The notes below the pieces were generated by a model that worked only from the letters and a program-made list of their open reading frames with translations, ran no database searches and was not told the DNA's origin. DNA of 64,000 nt from Chlorokybus atmophyticus. Its lineage: Eukaryota; Streptophyta; Chlorokybophyceae; Chlorokybales; Chlorokybaceae. A program made the position numbers and the translations under genes. Positions 1 to 12,759 of this stretch are shown one piece after another; within the stretch, counting starts at the first letter, position 1, and the number at the start of each line of letters is the position of its first letter. The stretch lies in the NCBI GenBank assembly GCA_009103225.1, contig RHPI01001292.1:185878-249877 (forward strand), read 5' to 3'.

Positions 1-16
1 GGGGGGGGGGGGGGGG
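1..16. other. 16-base G run at the left edge
   Basis: The window opens with an uninterrupted run of G before ordinary sequence begins. A second long G run ending in an N occurs at 58109-58129. This may be a real G tract or the edge of a sequencing or assembly gap; the sequence alone cannot tell. Confidence 0.5.
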
Positions 17-265
17 ATTCGAGGAATACGGTAGCGATTGGGCTAACTCTACCCTCTACCCTAAGGGTCCCTACACCTACCGGCCCCGTTTAAATCATGC
101 ATGCATGCACACAGTGACACCGCAGCTGCCACGCATGTAGTATAACGTCATCACCTGCATGTCTAAGTGTTGTGTCGTTGCCGTCGTGATTGTCAACCAG
201 TCAACGCCGCCCTTGCTGCCGTCGATTGCACTTATTTAAGTAGCTATACACGCATTAGGCATATA

Positions 266-731
266 CAGTCTACCCCCGTTACAAGAATCACGTTTATCCC
301 TCAGCTTTTCATTCCACTAACGGGGTTATTCTCTTGGCGTTGATAAGAATACATATTCTTTTACCGTTTGAAGAATATATATTCTGTTAATGGGGGTATT
401 GACTGATAACCTTAAGCCACGTCCTCATATCCTGACGTGGCAAAAACAATTTATATTTCCTTGTATATATTATATAAAATCATACATGGCTTTTTTTGTT
501 GAAGGTGATGTTTATTCCAATATCAGCGAGATAGTTATGCTGTTAACAAGGTATTCCCCCGTTACAAGACTAACCCCACTTGGAATTTCAAGCCTTCTCT
601 TTAGTCATAATACGTACAAGACTATTCCACTAATTAAAGATATTTGCCTGTAAAACGATCGGTCTTTTGCAAAACGATGATCTTAACGGGGTTATTCCCT
701 TAAAGCGAAGTCTTTTAACGGGGGTAGACTG
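266..731. mobile_element. MITE-like element with 21-bp terminal inverted repeats and TA target duplication
   Basis: The left end begins CAGTCTACCCCCGTTACAAGA and the right end is its reverse complement with one mismatch (20 of 21). TA lies immediately outside both ends (264-265 and 732-733), as expected for a Tc1/mariner-type target duplication. Inside, the core CCCCGTTA or its complement recurs at about 316-330, 385-395, 555-577 and 682-695 in both orientations. There is no transposase; the only ORF inside (390-653) has no recognisable domain. A non-autonomous DNA transposon is the best reading. It is AT-richer than its surroundings. Confidence 0.75.
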
Positions 732-733
732 TA

Positions 734-2393
734 GCTAGCCCTTTCATGTATATGACGATACAGTTGTGTACTTTGTAGCCTGCTTGCTGGCTTGGTGTGT
801 AGTAGCGTCCGCAACAACACAAAGTGTATGCATTACAATTAGCCATGGACACTCATGCACACACATGCTTGGACTTTAAGTAGTTTTGCATAAGCAAGGC
901 AGATATATAAACAAACAACGTTGGTTTCACAGGCGCCTACACTGTGCGTATGGTATAGAGTTGGGTAGGTAATGCATGGTCATGCGCAGTCATGCACACA
1001 CTCACGCATACAATTGGCAAGACATCAAGTTAACAGGGGCAAACTCAATTACACCAAGGGCCTAGGCTAGGTGCTCCATTGTGCTATGTGCAAATGCAAG
1101 GCGGGGCAGTGGGCAGGCAGGGCACTGGGTACCCAGGTACGAGCAAGCAGGCAGCACAATCGACCAACCAACCGGTTGCAATAAAGGCATGTGTGGCACA
1201 GCGTATTGAATAGTTGCATACATTGCGACATAGCCCATCTGGTTGGTTGGTTGCCTGCTGCTACCTCTCTTTTTCACCCAAACCCCTCATGCTCACCTCT
1301 TAGCCTCATTCACTTGGCAACGGCACATGGACTTTATTGCTTTTATTGTCGCTGTTTCTGGCCTTGCTGGTGCTGATGCTGGTTCTTGTGTGAGTGCTGT
1401 TGCTGTGCACACATTGCATCTGTATCAACTGGTCAGCCTATACAACGCCAACGGCGGTGGGGGCATCTGACAGGACAACACACAGCACGCTTGCTTGACA
1501 CGCCGACTGCAAGCCCAGCTCTAACGCCGAGCCTTGTGTGTTCAGGTTGGTTGTTTGCTGGCTTGAACGCCCCTGCCATCCGCTGCCTTGCCCCACACAG
1601 TGCATGCACATAGGGCACCTGGTTAGCATAAGCTAGGTTGTCAAGGCCCTGGGTGTAACAAAGCTGTTGCCTGCCTGCTCCTGTTTGCCTTGGTGCCTTA
1701 TTTGCTTTGCCTGCTGCCTACACATGATGCACGGGTGCTGTGCATCACCACTACTACTTACACCTTATACATTCCAGTCTTCCTTACCTGCGCCAGCCAT
1801 GCGGTTGGCGTGTGTGTTCTGTCGTAACACTGCAGCGGTATACGCACAAGAACGAGATATTTTTCAGCAATGTGTCATTCTCATCGATTGACGATTTACA
1901 GCATATCAACGTCCATTTTGCACCATCATCTCAGCCATTGTTTATTATCGCTATGGCTTTGAGGCCGTGTGCACGCGCATCATAATATATACTCAAAGAG
2001 ATTGAGCGGAGAGATTCGCCTGCTATGCAATAGCTTAAGCAACATAATATGCGTCATCCACAAGTGGCGTTTTTGGCCATGCTCAGGTGCCAGCATCACA
2101 CCAATAGCCGTAGTTTGCAGCTACTTGTTTTATCCTAGGCACGAGCTGCTTCAGTCAAGCGAAGGAAGAAACAATGCGGCTAATGGCTAGCATAAGCAAT
2201 ATTTATGGATATCCATGCCACAAGTAAAGTCTGAAGTGAACGTGATACTAGCATAGGCCACCGCTGTACCACAAATGTTCACGAATTGGGCAAGGAACTA
2301 TACATCAAGTAGGGTGGCGCAGACGGCAATGAGCCTAGTAGCTAACCGACAAACTGTACAATGTTGCGCGCCTGAGTGCTGTTCCTGATGTAC
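734..2393. other. Intergenic region without a recognised gene
   Basis: About 1.65 kb downstream of the LPA1-like gene. It is rich in TGC/TGCC words and short ORFs on both strands, none with codon structure, splice context or a domain that I recognise. Part of it is probably the 3' untranslated region of the gene ending at 2394. Confidence 0.5.
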
Positions 2394-5300
2394 TCAACCA
2401 GGAGGGGGTTGTGCATCTGCGGGTGAAGGCTGTGCTGAGGAGATGGACCTTCGCAAGACCGGGTGGGTTTTATGCGGGAGCACCAGGGAGGATATCGACC
2501 GGTGAACCTTCAGAGCAGAAGCCGTTGCTGCCGAGAGAGTGCCCGAAGACCGCAACTTGTGGATAACTTTGCCAAAACTCCACCGCCTGGAGTCTGTGTG
2601 CGGCTGCTGATAGCTGACGCTTGCATCATGCGCGGGTGAGTCGTCCCCAGCTTGCCTTGGCGCTGTACCAGCATGTGATGCACCATTGGCACGGTCACCA
2701 TTGCTGGCGAGCGAAGCTGCATGCGCCTGTTCGGCGAAGAATATGTCACTGGGCTTCCACCTTTTGTTAACGTGTGCCAGAGTGTTGTGCGATTGTTGTT
2801 GGTGTGTTGCGCTGACGGGGCTCTTGCCCTTGGCAGGTGCGGCAGCCAGCCGCAGCCGCGGTTCAAAAAGCGACTGGTCCATATCGATAATCTTGTACGA
2901 AGGCGGGGTCGTGTTGCCGAGCTCTTGCAACGAGCTTTCGCTGAGCACTGGTGAAAGCATGCCAGGTTCGCGCTTCAGATACACGCTATCCTCTTCATCG
3001 GAAGTCTGCATGCCGTCCATAACAGAGCCAACCTACCAGATGAGGCCTTAGCTTATATTCAAGAACTGGGCACCACAGGTTGCTGCATCACAATGCAATC
3101 ACATTCACAACAAGTAGCAAGCTGAATGAATAAATGGAAAAATGAATGCAACAGAGCTTGGCAACGTTAGTACTTCAGTGTCGGCATCGGGAAGCTCGCT
3201 GCCTTCACTGTCACTGTTGCTTGAAGTGCTGGTGGCATCCCCTCCGTCATCACTTGAAACCATGTCATGGTCCTGCAATGATAGCCATCACTACAGGGAG
3301 CTTGTTCTGTTATGTGTTGCCTTAGGCAAGACTTGAAAGCACTGGGACTCAATAGCATGCAAGCTTCTCTCATTGTATGTGTCGCAGACAGCTTACCCTG
3401 TAGTCATAGAACCTTGCGGTGTCTGGGAACTCACACTCGAAACTCAGTACACGGGGAGTGGAGCTGCTTGTTGATGGTGTTGAGTTGCCGGCATCAAGGC
3501 CCCGCAATCTGGTGCCTCGAATGAGCTCTAAGTTGGCCTGGTTGAATGAACGCTCTCAGGATGCTGTCTCTGGGTATGTCTACTAACAACAGGCGACAAT
3601 ACCTTTGAGGACCATATCATCGCGGAATGCTGCTGCTGAAACTCTGCATGCACCAGTTTGGTAGTATTTGTTGTAGCGTCCAGCAGCTGCTCTCCCTGAG
3701 TACGCCGGCGCAGACAGCCGAAGACAGTGGCATGAATGGCAACAACACTCCTATCCACATTGGTGTTGTCAATTTTTGGGATGAGTTTCTTGTCTGCACG
3801 CTGACACAGGTAGTCCTGCGATACATCATACAAACATGCATGTTACATACGTCTTGTCGCTAGCTGCTAACAGCCCAAGTTCAATACAGCAGACAGATTC
3901 ATTTGCTTACCTGGATTGTGCGGATATTGCGTATGTACTTGATGTACTTGTTCTTCGCTGGTTCCAGCGTCATATACTTTGCACGTACAGCAAACCGCTC
4001 CCGATGCTTGCTCTCATTGCTGATGTAGATCAGGAATGGAACCACAGTGGGGTGTCTCCGCATGAGATTGACGACAAAGTTCAAGCTCAGATGCACGCCC
4101 TCAATCACCAAAGACTCCCGGCGCTTCTCGCATGCACCAATCAAGCGCTCCAGGCTGTCCATGACCATCTCGCTCTGAGCTTTGTAGCCTTTCACAATAC
4201 GCTGCTTGTCGGTCAGCGAAGCAGCAACGCTGCCATCAACGCCAGGCGCAGACTGCCAGACTTCTCCCGCATGGTATGTAGATGCCCATAGCAGAGGGTT
4301 CTCCGACTTGGGTGTAAAGCTTCTCAGCATGTGACGCACTGAATCCGTGGATACAACTGTGGTGATTCCGAGACGACTGGCCAGAAGAGATGCAAGGGTT
4401 GACTTGCCACAGCCGCTCGTGCCACACAGTAACACTGTTACAGAAGCCCTCCTTTCCTTGATGCTGGGAGGCCAACATGCAGATTGAGATTGGTGCCGGA
4501 AAAAAGGCTATTGCAATAATACGTACAGCAGATGCAGGCATGCAGCAACTGCGCACATCCATACTTGACCTAGGTGTGTATTAAGCATTGCCCGGAGTGT
4601 TCCTCCAAGCCATACCTGCATGCGAGCATGACATCGTTGGTCAAGTCTTTTCCGGTGTAGTTGAATTCAGCGAGGGCCTTTGCGACTTGGTCCAGAAAAT
4701 GGCTGCGTGACACCCACAGAGCCTTGCCGCACAGCGCTGACGTGCTCAAGTGATCTTCGTCAGAGCCATTGACAGAAAGAGCATTGCCCCCAGCCGCTGC
4801 ATATGCAATGTATAACTAGTCAACAAACCAAAATGGCCTCACACAGCTTGCAGTGGCTGTATTTTCACAGTGGCGAGGCAACGCCCACTTGGCATGTTTA
4901 CAGTTGGCTAACCTGCCAAGGGCCCATCGCTTGAATCCCGGTCACTAGAAAGATCTGAGCCAACTGATATACCAGAAAAGCGGCCAGCACGAGACATGCC
5001 AGACGCAGCATTGCCTTGCCGACCATTACCACCAGTAAGCCTGCAACGCACACAAATGCGGCATTTTGTATGGGTATAAAAAATGCACGATGAATTGCGC
5101 CACTCACCCATGGATGCCACCAGTAGCAGCAGAGGTGCTGACGTCACAAAGGCAATGGTCAAAGCTAGTGCGAGGAACATGCCGCAGTCGACCGTCACCT
5201 GGCCTGGCAAAGCCAGCGTGGCGAGAAGACCCAACATAATGCGCAGTCTTTGCAGCACCCACCAGCCTCTCCCAGATCCTGTCACTTATCTGCACAACGC

Positions 5301-5564
5301 AGGAAGTGCATGTCAAAGGTAGAAACCAGCATCGTCAATGAAAACCACACATATGCTGTTGTGAGCTGACTGTCTTACCTTCTGAGCATGGCGTGGTTTC
5401 ACAACCATAAGCTGCAGCATGGAAGTAAGCTGCGAGCGCGTATATCTTGCATGGCCACATCGCTTGCGCCGAGCACTTGGGGAGCCCTCTTCGCACACGT
5501 ATATGTACTGAAGGGCCCCTTGTGCGTCATGCGACATTCGCACCAGCACCTGACGTAACAGCAT
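2394..5564 (-). CDS. LPA1: LPA1-like P-loop kinase (2-phosphoglycerate kinase family)
   Basis: Nine exons on the minus strand: 5564-5379, 5289-5108, 5040-4913, 4796-4616, 4463-3911, 3815-3603, 3537-3397, 3272-3174, 3032-2394 (773 aa, all phases consistent). An N-terminal segment ([14 protein letters not shown]) and the core match the plant low-phytic-acid LPA1 family. The Walker A motif GTSGCGKST lies at about residues 240-248, followed by [12 protein letters not shown] and the family block [11 protein letters not shown]. Plant LPA1 proteins affect seed phytate; the biochemical reaction is unproven, with 2-phosphoglycerate kinase inferred from archaeal relatives. The serine-rich acidic C-terminus is poorly conserved. 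The start ATG is the first one upstream of the conserved block. The gene diverges from the MYCBPAP-like gene across 2.9 kb. Confidence 0.88.
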
Positions 5565-8430
5565 TGTCAGCACACAGACAGCCCCATTGCCAAGCGCCCC
5601 CTCACTACTCTGACTGCATGCAACTTCCGTCCAACCGCCACTAATTCGTGAACGTGGTCGTCAATTTCTAACGCAACAGCAATGGCACTAACGTCAATTT
5701 CGATAACATGCAACGCAAATGTGCAGTTACGCGACTGCCGCCAATGGGCAAGCACAGCACTCTGAAAGCGTCCCGACTACAGACCCGCATATGCTTTGCA
5801 AAGACAGCACGGTCACAGCCCTTCAAGTCGTGCAAAAGTCCAATCTGCACTAGCAACCAGAACCCGACAGTAGTCGTGTGAAACACCTTGGAAAATACGC
5901 CCTTCTTGTACTGTTGAAACTAACAAGGCTCAGTGCTTACCGTGAGCTTCTGAGCTCTCTACAGCTGTTGTTGCTGACAGCGACAGCGCCATGCGCCGCC
6001 TCGCTGCTGAGCAACCTGGCGTTGTGCTACCTGCCGCTGCTGGCCAATGCCTGCGGTGTAATGTGTAGATTCCACAAGCGCAGCCGGCCTGTGCAGCAAC
6101 GCTGCGTCACAGCTCCTAGTAGAGCTGCCTGTCAGCGTGAAAATTGGTCTAGCAAGCAGGCTAACAGCTGTCACCAAGGTAGGCAGGCGCCCGACCAGAA
6201 CCTACTTGGGCCACTTCCCCCCAGCTCACTGCAGCTGTCCCTCACTCAACCAGCTGCAAGGAGCCCTCAATGCCCTAAACCCCACGACGTCCAACTCCCC
6301 CGCCGCCGCCCCCCCCGCCGCCAGCAAGTGCACCCTCCACCGTACTACCGACCTGATGGCTAATCCTGGGCTGTTTGTCCCCTGCTCCAAATCAAAAATT
6401 GTTTGTTTCGGTGCCGTGATTGGGGCTGGGTTGCCGCCAGGGGACTGCGCTACCGCGGTCAGCGGGTACGTCGCGTGGCCGCGCTATACGCAAGGGCATC
6501 TACCTGGGTACAAGCATGTGTGTGCCACAATATCAATCTCTTTCACCTTCCTGAAGACTTCAAGTTCCTGTCATGAGTAGGGCTGGGGCCGAACCTAGGT
6601 TTGGGCATGACCGAACGAACAAAAAACAAGAACATGAACAATATTACTTTTAAGGGTTCATATAACCTTATTTAGTTCTTGCAAAACAAGCGACATTCAC
6701 GAGTAATAACGAACCGTTGATAACAACCAAATCTACAAACGAATCGTTTGATTTGATAAATTGTACATGCATATTGAAAGGCATGTATTTATCAACACGA
6801 TCACATGCATCATCCAGCACAAAGCATTGAAAGGTGTATGGCGTGTATTTTGCTACACGATATGTTCATGAAATCGTGTATTGAACATGGGTGTGACGTC
6901 CAGTCACGTGGCGTCACATATCATGCAGAGTCACGCATCAAGACAGCGTAAGCATGCATGATACTGCGTGACTGCAAAAGGTTTGTTCGCTATATGCGCC
7001 ATGCATAGAGATCGTTCTTTTCAACAGCGAGAGAGAGAGTGAGAGTGAGAGTGAGAGAGAGAGAGAGAGAGAGAGAAAGGTCATAATAATGCATGTTTGC
7101 TGTAGGTGCAAGCTTATGATTTTTGATTGCATATGTACAAGATACATGTAAAAGAACAATACAAAAATCAAATATATCTAATGTTATAAAGAGGTAACTA
7201 TAACTCACAGTTCTCGCATATATATGCATACATTAACCTATACAAACTTTTTATATGTTAATTAAGACGTGCTTTTATTCATCCGTAGTGCAGCTTAACA
7301 AAAAGGTTTATGATTTCAATTTGCATTTTTATGATATTATTAATAAAAAAGAGCAAGTGTTCTCATACACAGCTAAGAGTGTATGAATAATCAAAACTTA
7401 TATTTAACATGATGCATCTGTCGATCATATGCACAGCATGTTGTGCTTATGAACATAAAAGTGAATGTGCAGTAACTGCATATGCGTGCATTTATTGCAA
7501 GTGTTTTAATTGCAAATATTATAGCAGTTACTAACTCAAATGCCATGCCAGAATCCCATATAATTATTGATGCAAGAATTTAACGATGCGACAAGCATTG
7601 ATCATGACCATTGCGCATGATAGAAGATATTGAATAATGGTCGACATTTTAAATAAACCTTCGGTTGGTTTGAAACGTTTTGAATCTACTTGGATGGTGC
7701 ATTAAGCTTTATTATCTCGCCGTTTGCGCCGCGACATAACGTGACAATGATCATTTGAGTGTGTATAGTGTCTATATACCAAAGCATGCTTTGATAAACA
7801 CAAGCTATGTATGTATAACTTGTTGTCTATGATATCTCACGCTATAGATACGTACATACTTATAACATGCGTCAGATATAAAGGAATCTGTACGGTTAAA
7901 GACTCTATTTAATAACATTATGCATGGCATGCATAATTGTACTATAAATGTAAACTTCAAGCAATAAAAGAAATCATGTACTACGTTTATGCGGTTGCAA
8001 TGAAAAATGTTGTCAACCATTTGCATATTACAGTGTTTTCATATCACACTCTCGCGCTGCTAAGGTGGAGTATATGTTATCATTCAACAAAATAATAGCA
8101 TACGTTTCACAACGACCGGTAATCGGTGAATATTACTGATAACTAAAATTATATAACTTGAAGTGCTTCAAATATGTGTTTCTTTGAGAGAGGACCATAC
8201 CTGTTCAAGTGATTGACAATGCCTTCTGATAATGACCAGCAATTATACAAGTCAAATGGTGGCACAAAATGTAACAGTTTACATTTGTTCCGCTCATTAG
8301 CCTTCCGTTAGAGTTCGTCGTTCGTCGAGGCCAACTTGGCTCGTCACGTGACCAGCTACTTGCAACCCTAGTTGCGGCTGCCACGTGGCGCTGTGCCGCA
8401 GCGGCGGCGGCGGGGGTGGCGGTGGGGAGC
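5565..8430. other. Long divergent spacer holding an AT-rich island
   Basis: This separates the starts of the LPA1-like and MYCBPAP-like genes. The first kilobase (to about 6590) has ordinary composition and contains ORFs (5878-6363, 6137-6580) without domains. From about 6590 to 8290 the composition becomes strongly AT-rich, with no coding pattern. It contains a GA-rich microsatellite. No terminal repeats could be identified, so an inserted element is possible but not shown. Confidence 0.5.
7028..7077. repeat. GA-rich microsatellite
   Basis: Alternating GA with interspersed GT units over about 50 bp, inside the AT-rich island upstream of the MYCBPAP-like gene. It creates spurious serine/leucine ORFs on the minus strand. 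Confidence 0.9.
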
Positions 8431-11400
8431 ATGGCGGCAGCGGTGGCGGCAGCGTCAAGAGTAATAGGAGGAGGGGGAGATAGATCTGGCAACATAGGTG
8501 GCGGGGGCGGGGGCGGGGGCGGACTTGGCAGAACAACCCGCCACCTGTACACAGTCAGACGCAAACGCACCAGTGCACAGAATGACAATGACGGAGTGAA
8601 CTCGTCATTTGGGTATGAACACGCTTTTAACTTCCCGTATGAAAATTGACATACATAATCATAACCACTTGACTCCTGGATTTGCAGGGATGGCACATTG
8701 CTGGGAACGCTGAGGCGGGCAGTGTCCCCGTCCCCAGAACCGTCGACAGCAGCCGCTTCCTCCTCTGCCGCAAACAACAACAATGACGACAACCAAGCAT
8801 CATCCTCCGCTATTTTTGGGAGCAAAGAAGAGTATGAGGAAGGCTTGCGTCTGTGGGGAGGCGGAAGCAGCAGCGCACGCAATAGTGAGGTGAATACACG
8901 CCCTGTGTGCGTGTGCGTGTGCGTGTGCGTGTGCGTGTGCGTGTATGTGAATGTATCAAGTTGTGTGTGCACGGTTTATTACATGCACACGCACATGCAC
9001 GTGCGCATGCACCGACCCACCTACTCACACAGTACCGCGCTCACGCACATCCAAACGCACATTCGCACACACACAGGGCGAGTAATTACCAGCGTTGCAA
9101 GCCTATGCGCGATGTGACACACACACACACATACTCGCACGCACACATATGAAAACCCATGCACGCATATGCAGTGTGTGCGTATATGCATGCGGGCTTG
9201 TGTGTGCGTACAAGTACACCTAACTCTTAACACTCCTGACACAGGGTGGCGATGCACCACAGCAAGAGGACAGCGCCGCAACAGCTGGCACTGCAGCCAG
9301 CGGCGATGCCACGGACGCCATGCCTGCGGATCTGGACGCCGACAACATCCCTCCCGACATCGCCGCTGCCATCGCCTCCTCCCCCTCTCTTCTCTTAGCG
9401 TACCGCAAATGCGCCACACGTCGCGCAGAAGCCGCGAGCCAACTCTCTCGCCTGCGTGCCACGCGCGTGTTGGGCAACACACTTTCCGGCGGCGAACACA
9501 ACATCACCACACACCCACATGATAACTTCTCCCACCTGGCGGGTGGCGCCAGCTGGCACGCCTCGCGCGAAGAGGGAAGGCAGGACAGAGCTCTCCACCG
9601 TTGGGAGGCTGCGAGCGCTGAGTGGGAGAGGGTGGAGACCATGTTGTCCCGGCGTACGGGGAAGGCGCGGGACGAGTTGGCGATGGGGGCGGCGAGGATA
9701 GAGAGGGGGAGGAGGAGGGTGGAAGACACGGAGCTGTTACTCAGGGCCATACCGGTCCAACGCAAGTATGAGGGATACGCCGTGTGGCGCATGAGTCTGC
9801 GGGACAACTGGACACGCTATGTGCCCGTTGGCAATGCCTTCTCGGGACTGTATTGTCCAGTCTATGAGCACAAGGCCGACCCTGTTGAGCGCGTGTACCG
9901 ACACAACGTTGGCAAGGAGGGTTTACTCTCTCACTCTGCCGATGCCCAAGACAACAACAACGCCGAGGACGAGGACGACTCGGACAACAACAACAACAAT
10001 ATCGATATCGATAAGCATACCCACAATCACATGGGTGTGGTGAGGAGGAGTTTGGCTCGCGGTTGGGACAAGTCTCCCTTTCTGCTAAAGAGGAGGAGGC
10101 AATATGCTGGCGCGATGAACGCCATCAACCCCGACAGCAACTACAACAACATCAACATCAACACCAACAACAGCGTGGAGGAGGCCCCCGCCCTCGTGGA
10201 GGGCAGAAGCGTGGAGGCCGCATTACACGCTATTGCCAACGAGCCCATCACACTCGACGAGGTGAAGGCTGTTGCAGCCGCCCTTGCTGAGGGTCACACC
10301 CTTCCCGATGATGATGAGGAAGAGGACATACATGTTGACATTGACACAACCCTCGCAACAGATGCCTTCTCATCCTCTTCTTCATCACAACCAGCTCAAG
10401 ACCCTAATAGTGTTCCCGGCCCGGCCGTTAGGTTGACAAGCTCCTTTCTTAGCTTCACATGTGTGCCGGGTGCAACATCACGCCGCACCTTCCAGTTGAT
10501 GAACTGCGGGTCCACAGCGCTGTATTACGATTGGGTGTGCGACAACGACACAACAACCGACCACATACCCACATTGTCAACATCCTCAACTCACAAGCCG
10601 CACTTCTTCTTCCCCGAGCAAAGCGGAGTGCTGCTCCCGGGCGACATAAAGCAGTTCACGGTGACGTTCAAGACCAACATGCCGGGCGTGTTTTTCGCTC
10701 AATACGTGCTCACCACGCGGCCAATCCTCCCGGCACTACTGCAGCCAGTTGTGCGCATGCACGGCACGTGTGTCGACGAGGACACATTCAAGCTGCACAG
10801 GAGAAGACTTGAGGAGGACCTTTCTGCCAGGGAGAAGATGCATCACATTGGAAGTGCTATTGAGAAGATTTTCGCCGGCGTGAACACGCCTCTCGACAGG
10901 TCTATCGGTGGTGTTGCCAGTGGCAATGAGGTGGATATAAGCGATGACAGCGATGTCGAGAAGAAGGCTCTGTTCACTGCTGCGAATGCGAGCCATTGGC
11001 CGCCGCTGTATTACGCAAAGGGCGTGTATGTTGGCATTGAAGAGGTGGTAGCGGAGGCGTGTTCTGCGGTAATGCGCGAGCACGAAGAGGCAAGCATTCA
11101 TGAGTCCACAGCTGCTATCGACAATGACTCCAACAACAACAATAGTAGTGTTGATGTCCCCTCTTCATGGGACGGTTCTATCGCCACGGCCAGTGCGCTG
11201 ATCGACCGTATACAAGACGAGTACCTCGCTTCGGACCTGAGAGACAGAGTCGACAAGCTCGTCAACGACGCCGCCATCACCAGCAACAACACCCACATCG
11301 TCCACGGCGTGGTGTACAGGTCCCTCCTCGCCATTGCAGAAAACATACAAGCACATGCATCCGAGGCCGAGACCAAGGCCGAGGTCGAGGCCGATGATGA

Positions 11401-11734
11401 TAACCACAATGAAGCCCGCACACGTGAGCACATGTGTGAAGAATTTGGTGAGTTTGAGGCTCGGTGCCGGCTGGCGAGGGCGGAGGTGGGCAATGCGCTG
11501 GACAGGAAGGCGGAGGGGGTGGCGACGGGCAATGACGGGAATGGTGATGAGGAGGAGGTCAGGTGGGAGGTGTTCAGGCTCCAGAGGATGAAGAAGGCGC
11601 TGCTGAAGAGGGATGTGGAGAGGAGCCGGAAAGAAGAAGCCGGAGATAGAGGTGGAGCTGCTTCTAGGGAAGAAAGCAGCAGCGGCCTGCAGGAGCGGAT
11701 TCGGGCGCTTCTTGCACAAAACTACCCTTACTAA
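8431..11734 (+). CDS. MYCBP-associated protein (MYCBPAP)-like ciliary protein
   Basis: Three exons: 8431-8612, 8688-8889 and one very large exon 9245-11734 (957 aa). Family features are the segment NAFSGLYCPVYEHKADP and an immunoglobulin-like, ASH-type stretch (about residues 525-640). That stretch has RRTFQLMNCGSTALYYDW, FFFPEQSGVLLPGDIKQFTV and a conserved HGTCVDEDTF end. Human MYCBPAP is of similar length (about 950 aa) and is associated with sperm flagella and cilia, so a ciliary role is inferred. Runs of Asn and acidic residues are inserted, as is common in algal proteins. The first exon is glycine-rich, and its ATG at 8431 is the first in frame. The second intron carries GT/CA microsatellites. 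Confidence 0.82.
8904..9150. repeat. GTGTGC and CA microsatellites in an intron
   Basis: A (GTGTGC)n tract at 8904-8944 is followed by CACGCA and CACACA tracts to about 9150. All lie within the second intron of the MYCBPAP-like gene, between exons ending at 8889 and starting at 9245. Confidence 0.85.
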
Positions 11735-12759
11735 TCTGGTCAGTCAACAGCTGTACAGCGTATGATTATATGTACTAATGGGTTTTTCCGCTGATGGTGC
11801 ATCTTCCCAATGCCCCAGTTGCCCGGCAGTGTGCAAACAGCTCTGGCGATAAAGCCGAGTACATGAGACTGATGGAAGCATGCGGGTGCAAGGCACGCTT
11901 GTGCATAGTGCATTGCAAACACAAGGTTTACTCTAGTTTGCATATGATACACGGCAATCTGCCCAATGCACTGTAAGCCTTGTTGCTGATGGATTATGCC
12001 AGTGTTGATAGGGATTGGTGTAAGTGCCTTACTTTGGATAGCACGCCCCATGTTGTCACTGCAACCTGTGTAGACTTGTTGAAAAGATGCCGCCATATGC
12101 CAACAATAACAACTACACCAACTAAGCACACATTACATAACACAAGAGTTCACATCCTACTATTAAGCAGGACTGCCGTCACAGGCATATGTCCTACTGC
12201 GCTCTCAGGTTGACTTGCAAACGTTGCTGCCTGCCTGCCTGCTACCTGCCACGTTGCTGCCTGAGGTCTCAGGTTATGTGTGTGCTGTGTGGTACAACTC
12301 TGTGTTGGCCCGCACTCAATTCAGTTTGCTGTGTGCTTGCTGGCTTGCACTGCATTGGCCCCTACGGTGGAGTTTGCTTTGGCAATTCTTATGTTTGCTA
12401 TGTGTTGCTCACATTGCTGAAATGCGGACAGACTACCCTTGAGCAAGCCGCTTATCTTGTCATAATCTATGAACGGCTTCACAATCACGAGAACAATTAC
12501 CAGCCAACGCGGCTGCCACTATGTCAGCAAGTACAGCATTTGCAACAGCTTACTTATCACTAGAGTAAGAACCCAACCTCCCAAACCGATGAACAACTTG
12601 AACTCTGTACACTCGAACTTCTTTGGCACCCAAACTCTCAAATTGTTCCAACAGATAGCCCACAAGCCAGCCGGATCTGCGTCACACTTGCCAAAACCGC
12701 CATTGCACCCTCTCTTCTAATCGAAAACAGCCTACAACTACCCTACCCTAACAGCGTGC
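11735..12759. other. Convergent spacer, no gene seen
   Basis: About 1.0 kb between the 3' ends of the MYCBPAP-like and PRA1.H genes. It is rich in TGCCTGC-like words. ORFs here lack domains and splice context. It probably contains both 3' untranslated regions. Confidence 0.5.

Noticed and set aside
390-653. 87-codon ORF inside the MITE
   Set aside because: No domain, AT-rich composition, and it lies wholly within a non-autonomous repeat; there is no sign of a transposase.
5878-6580. Overlapping plus-strand ORFs of 147-161 codons
   Set aside because: Low-complexity Leu/Ala/Pro/His content, no domain and no spliced partner exons; they lie in the leader/promoter side of the LPA1-like gene.
8205-8972. 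255-codon minus-strand ORF
   Set aside because: It is antisense to the first two exons of the MYCBPAP-like gene and is sustained only by microsatellite and GGC-repeat DNA.
9220-9807. 195-codon minus-strand ORF
   Set aside because: Antisense shadow of the large MYCBPAP-like exon.
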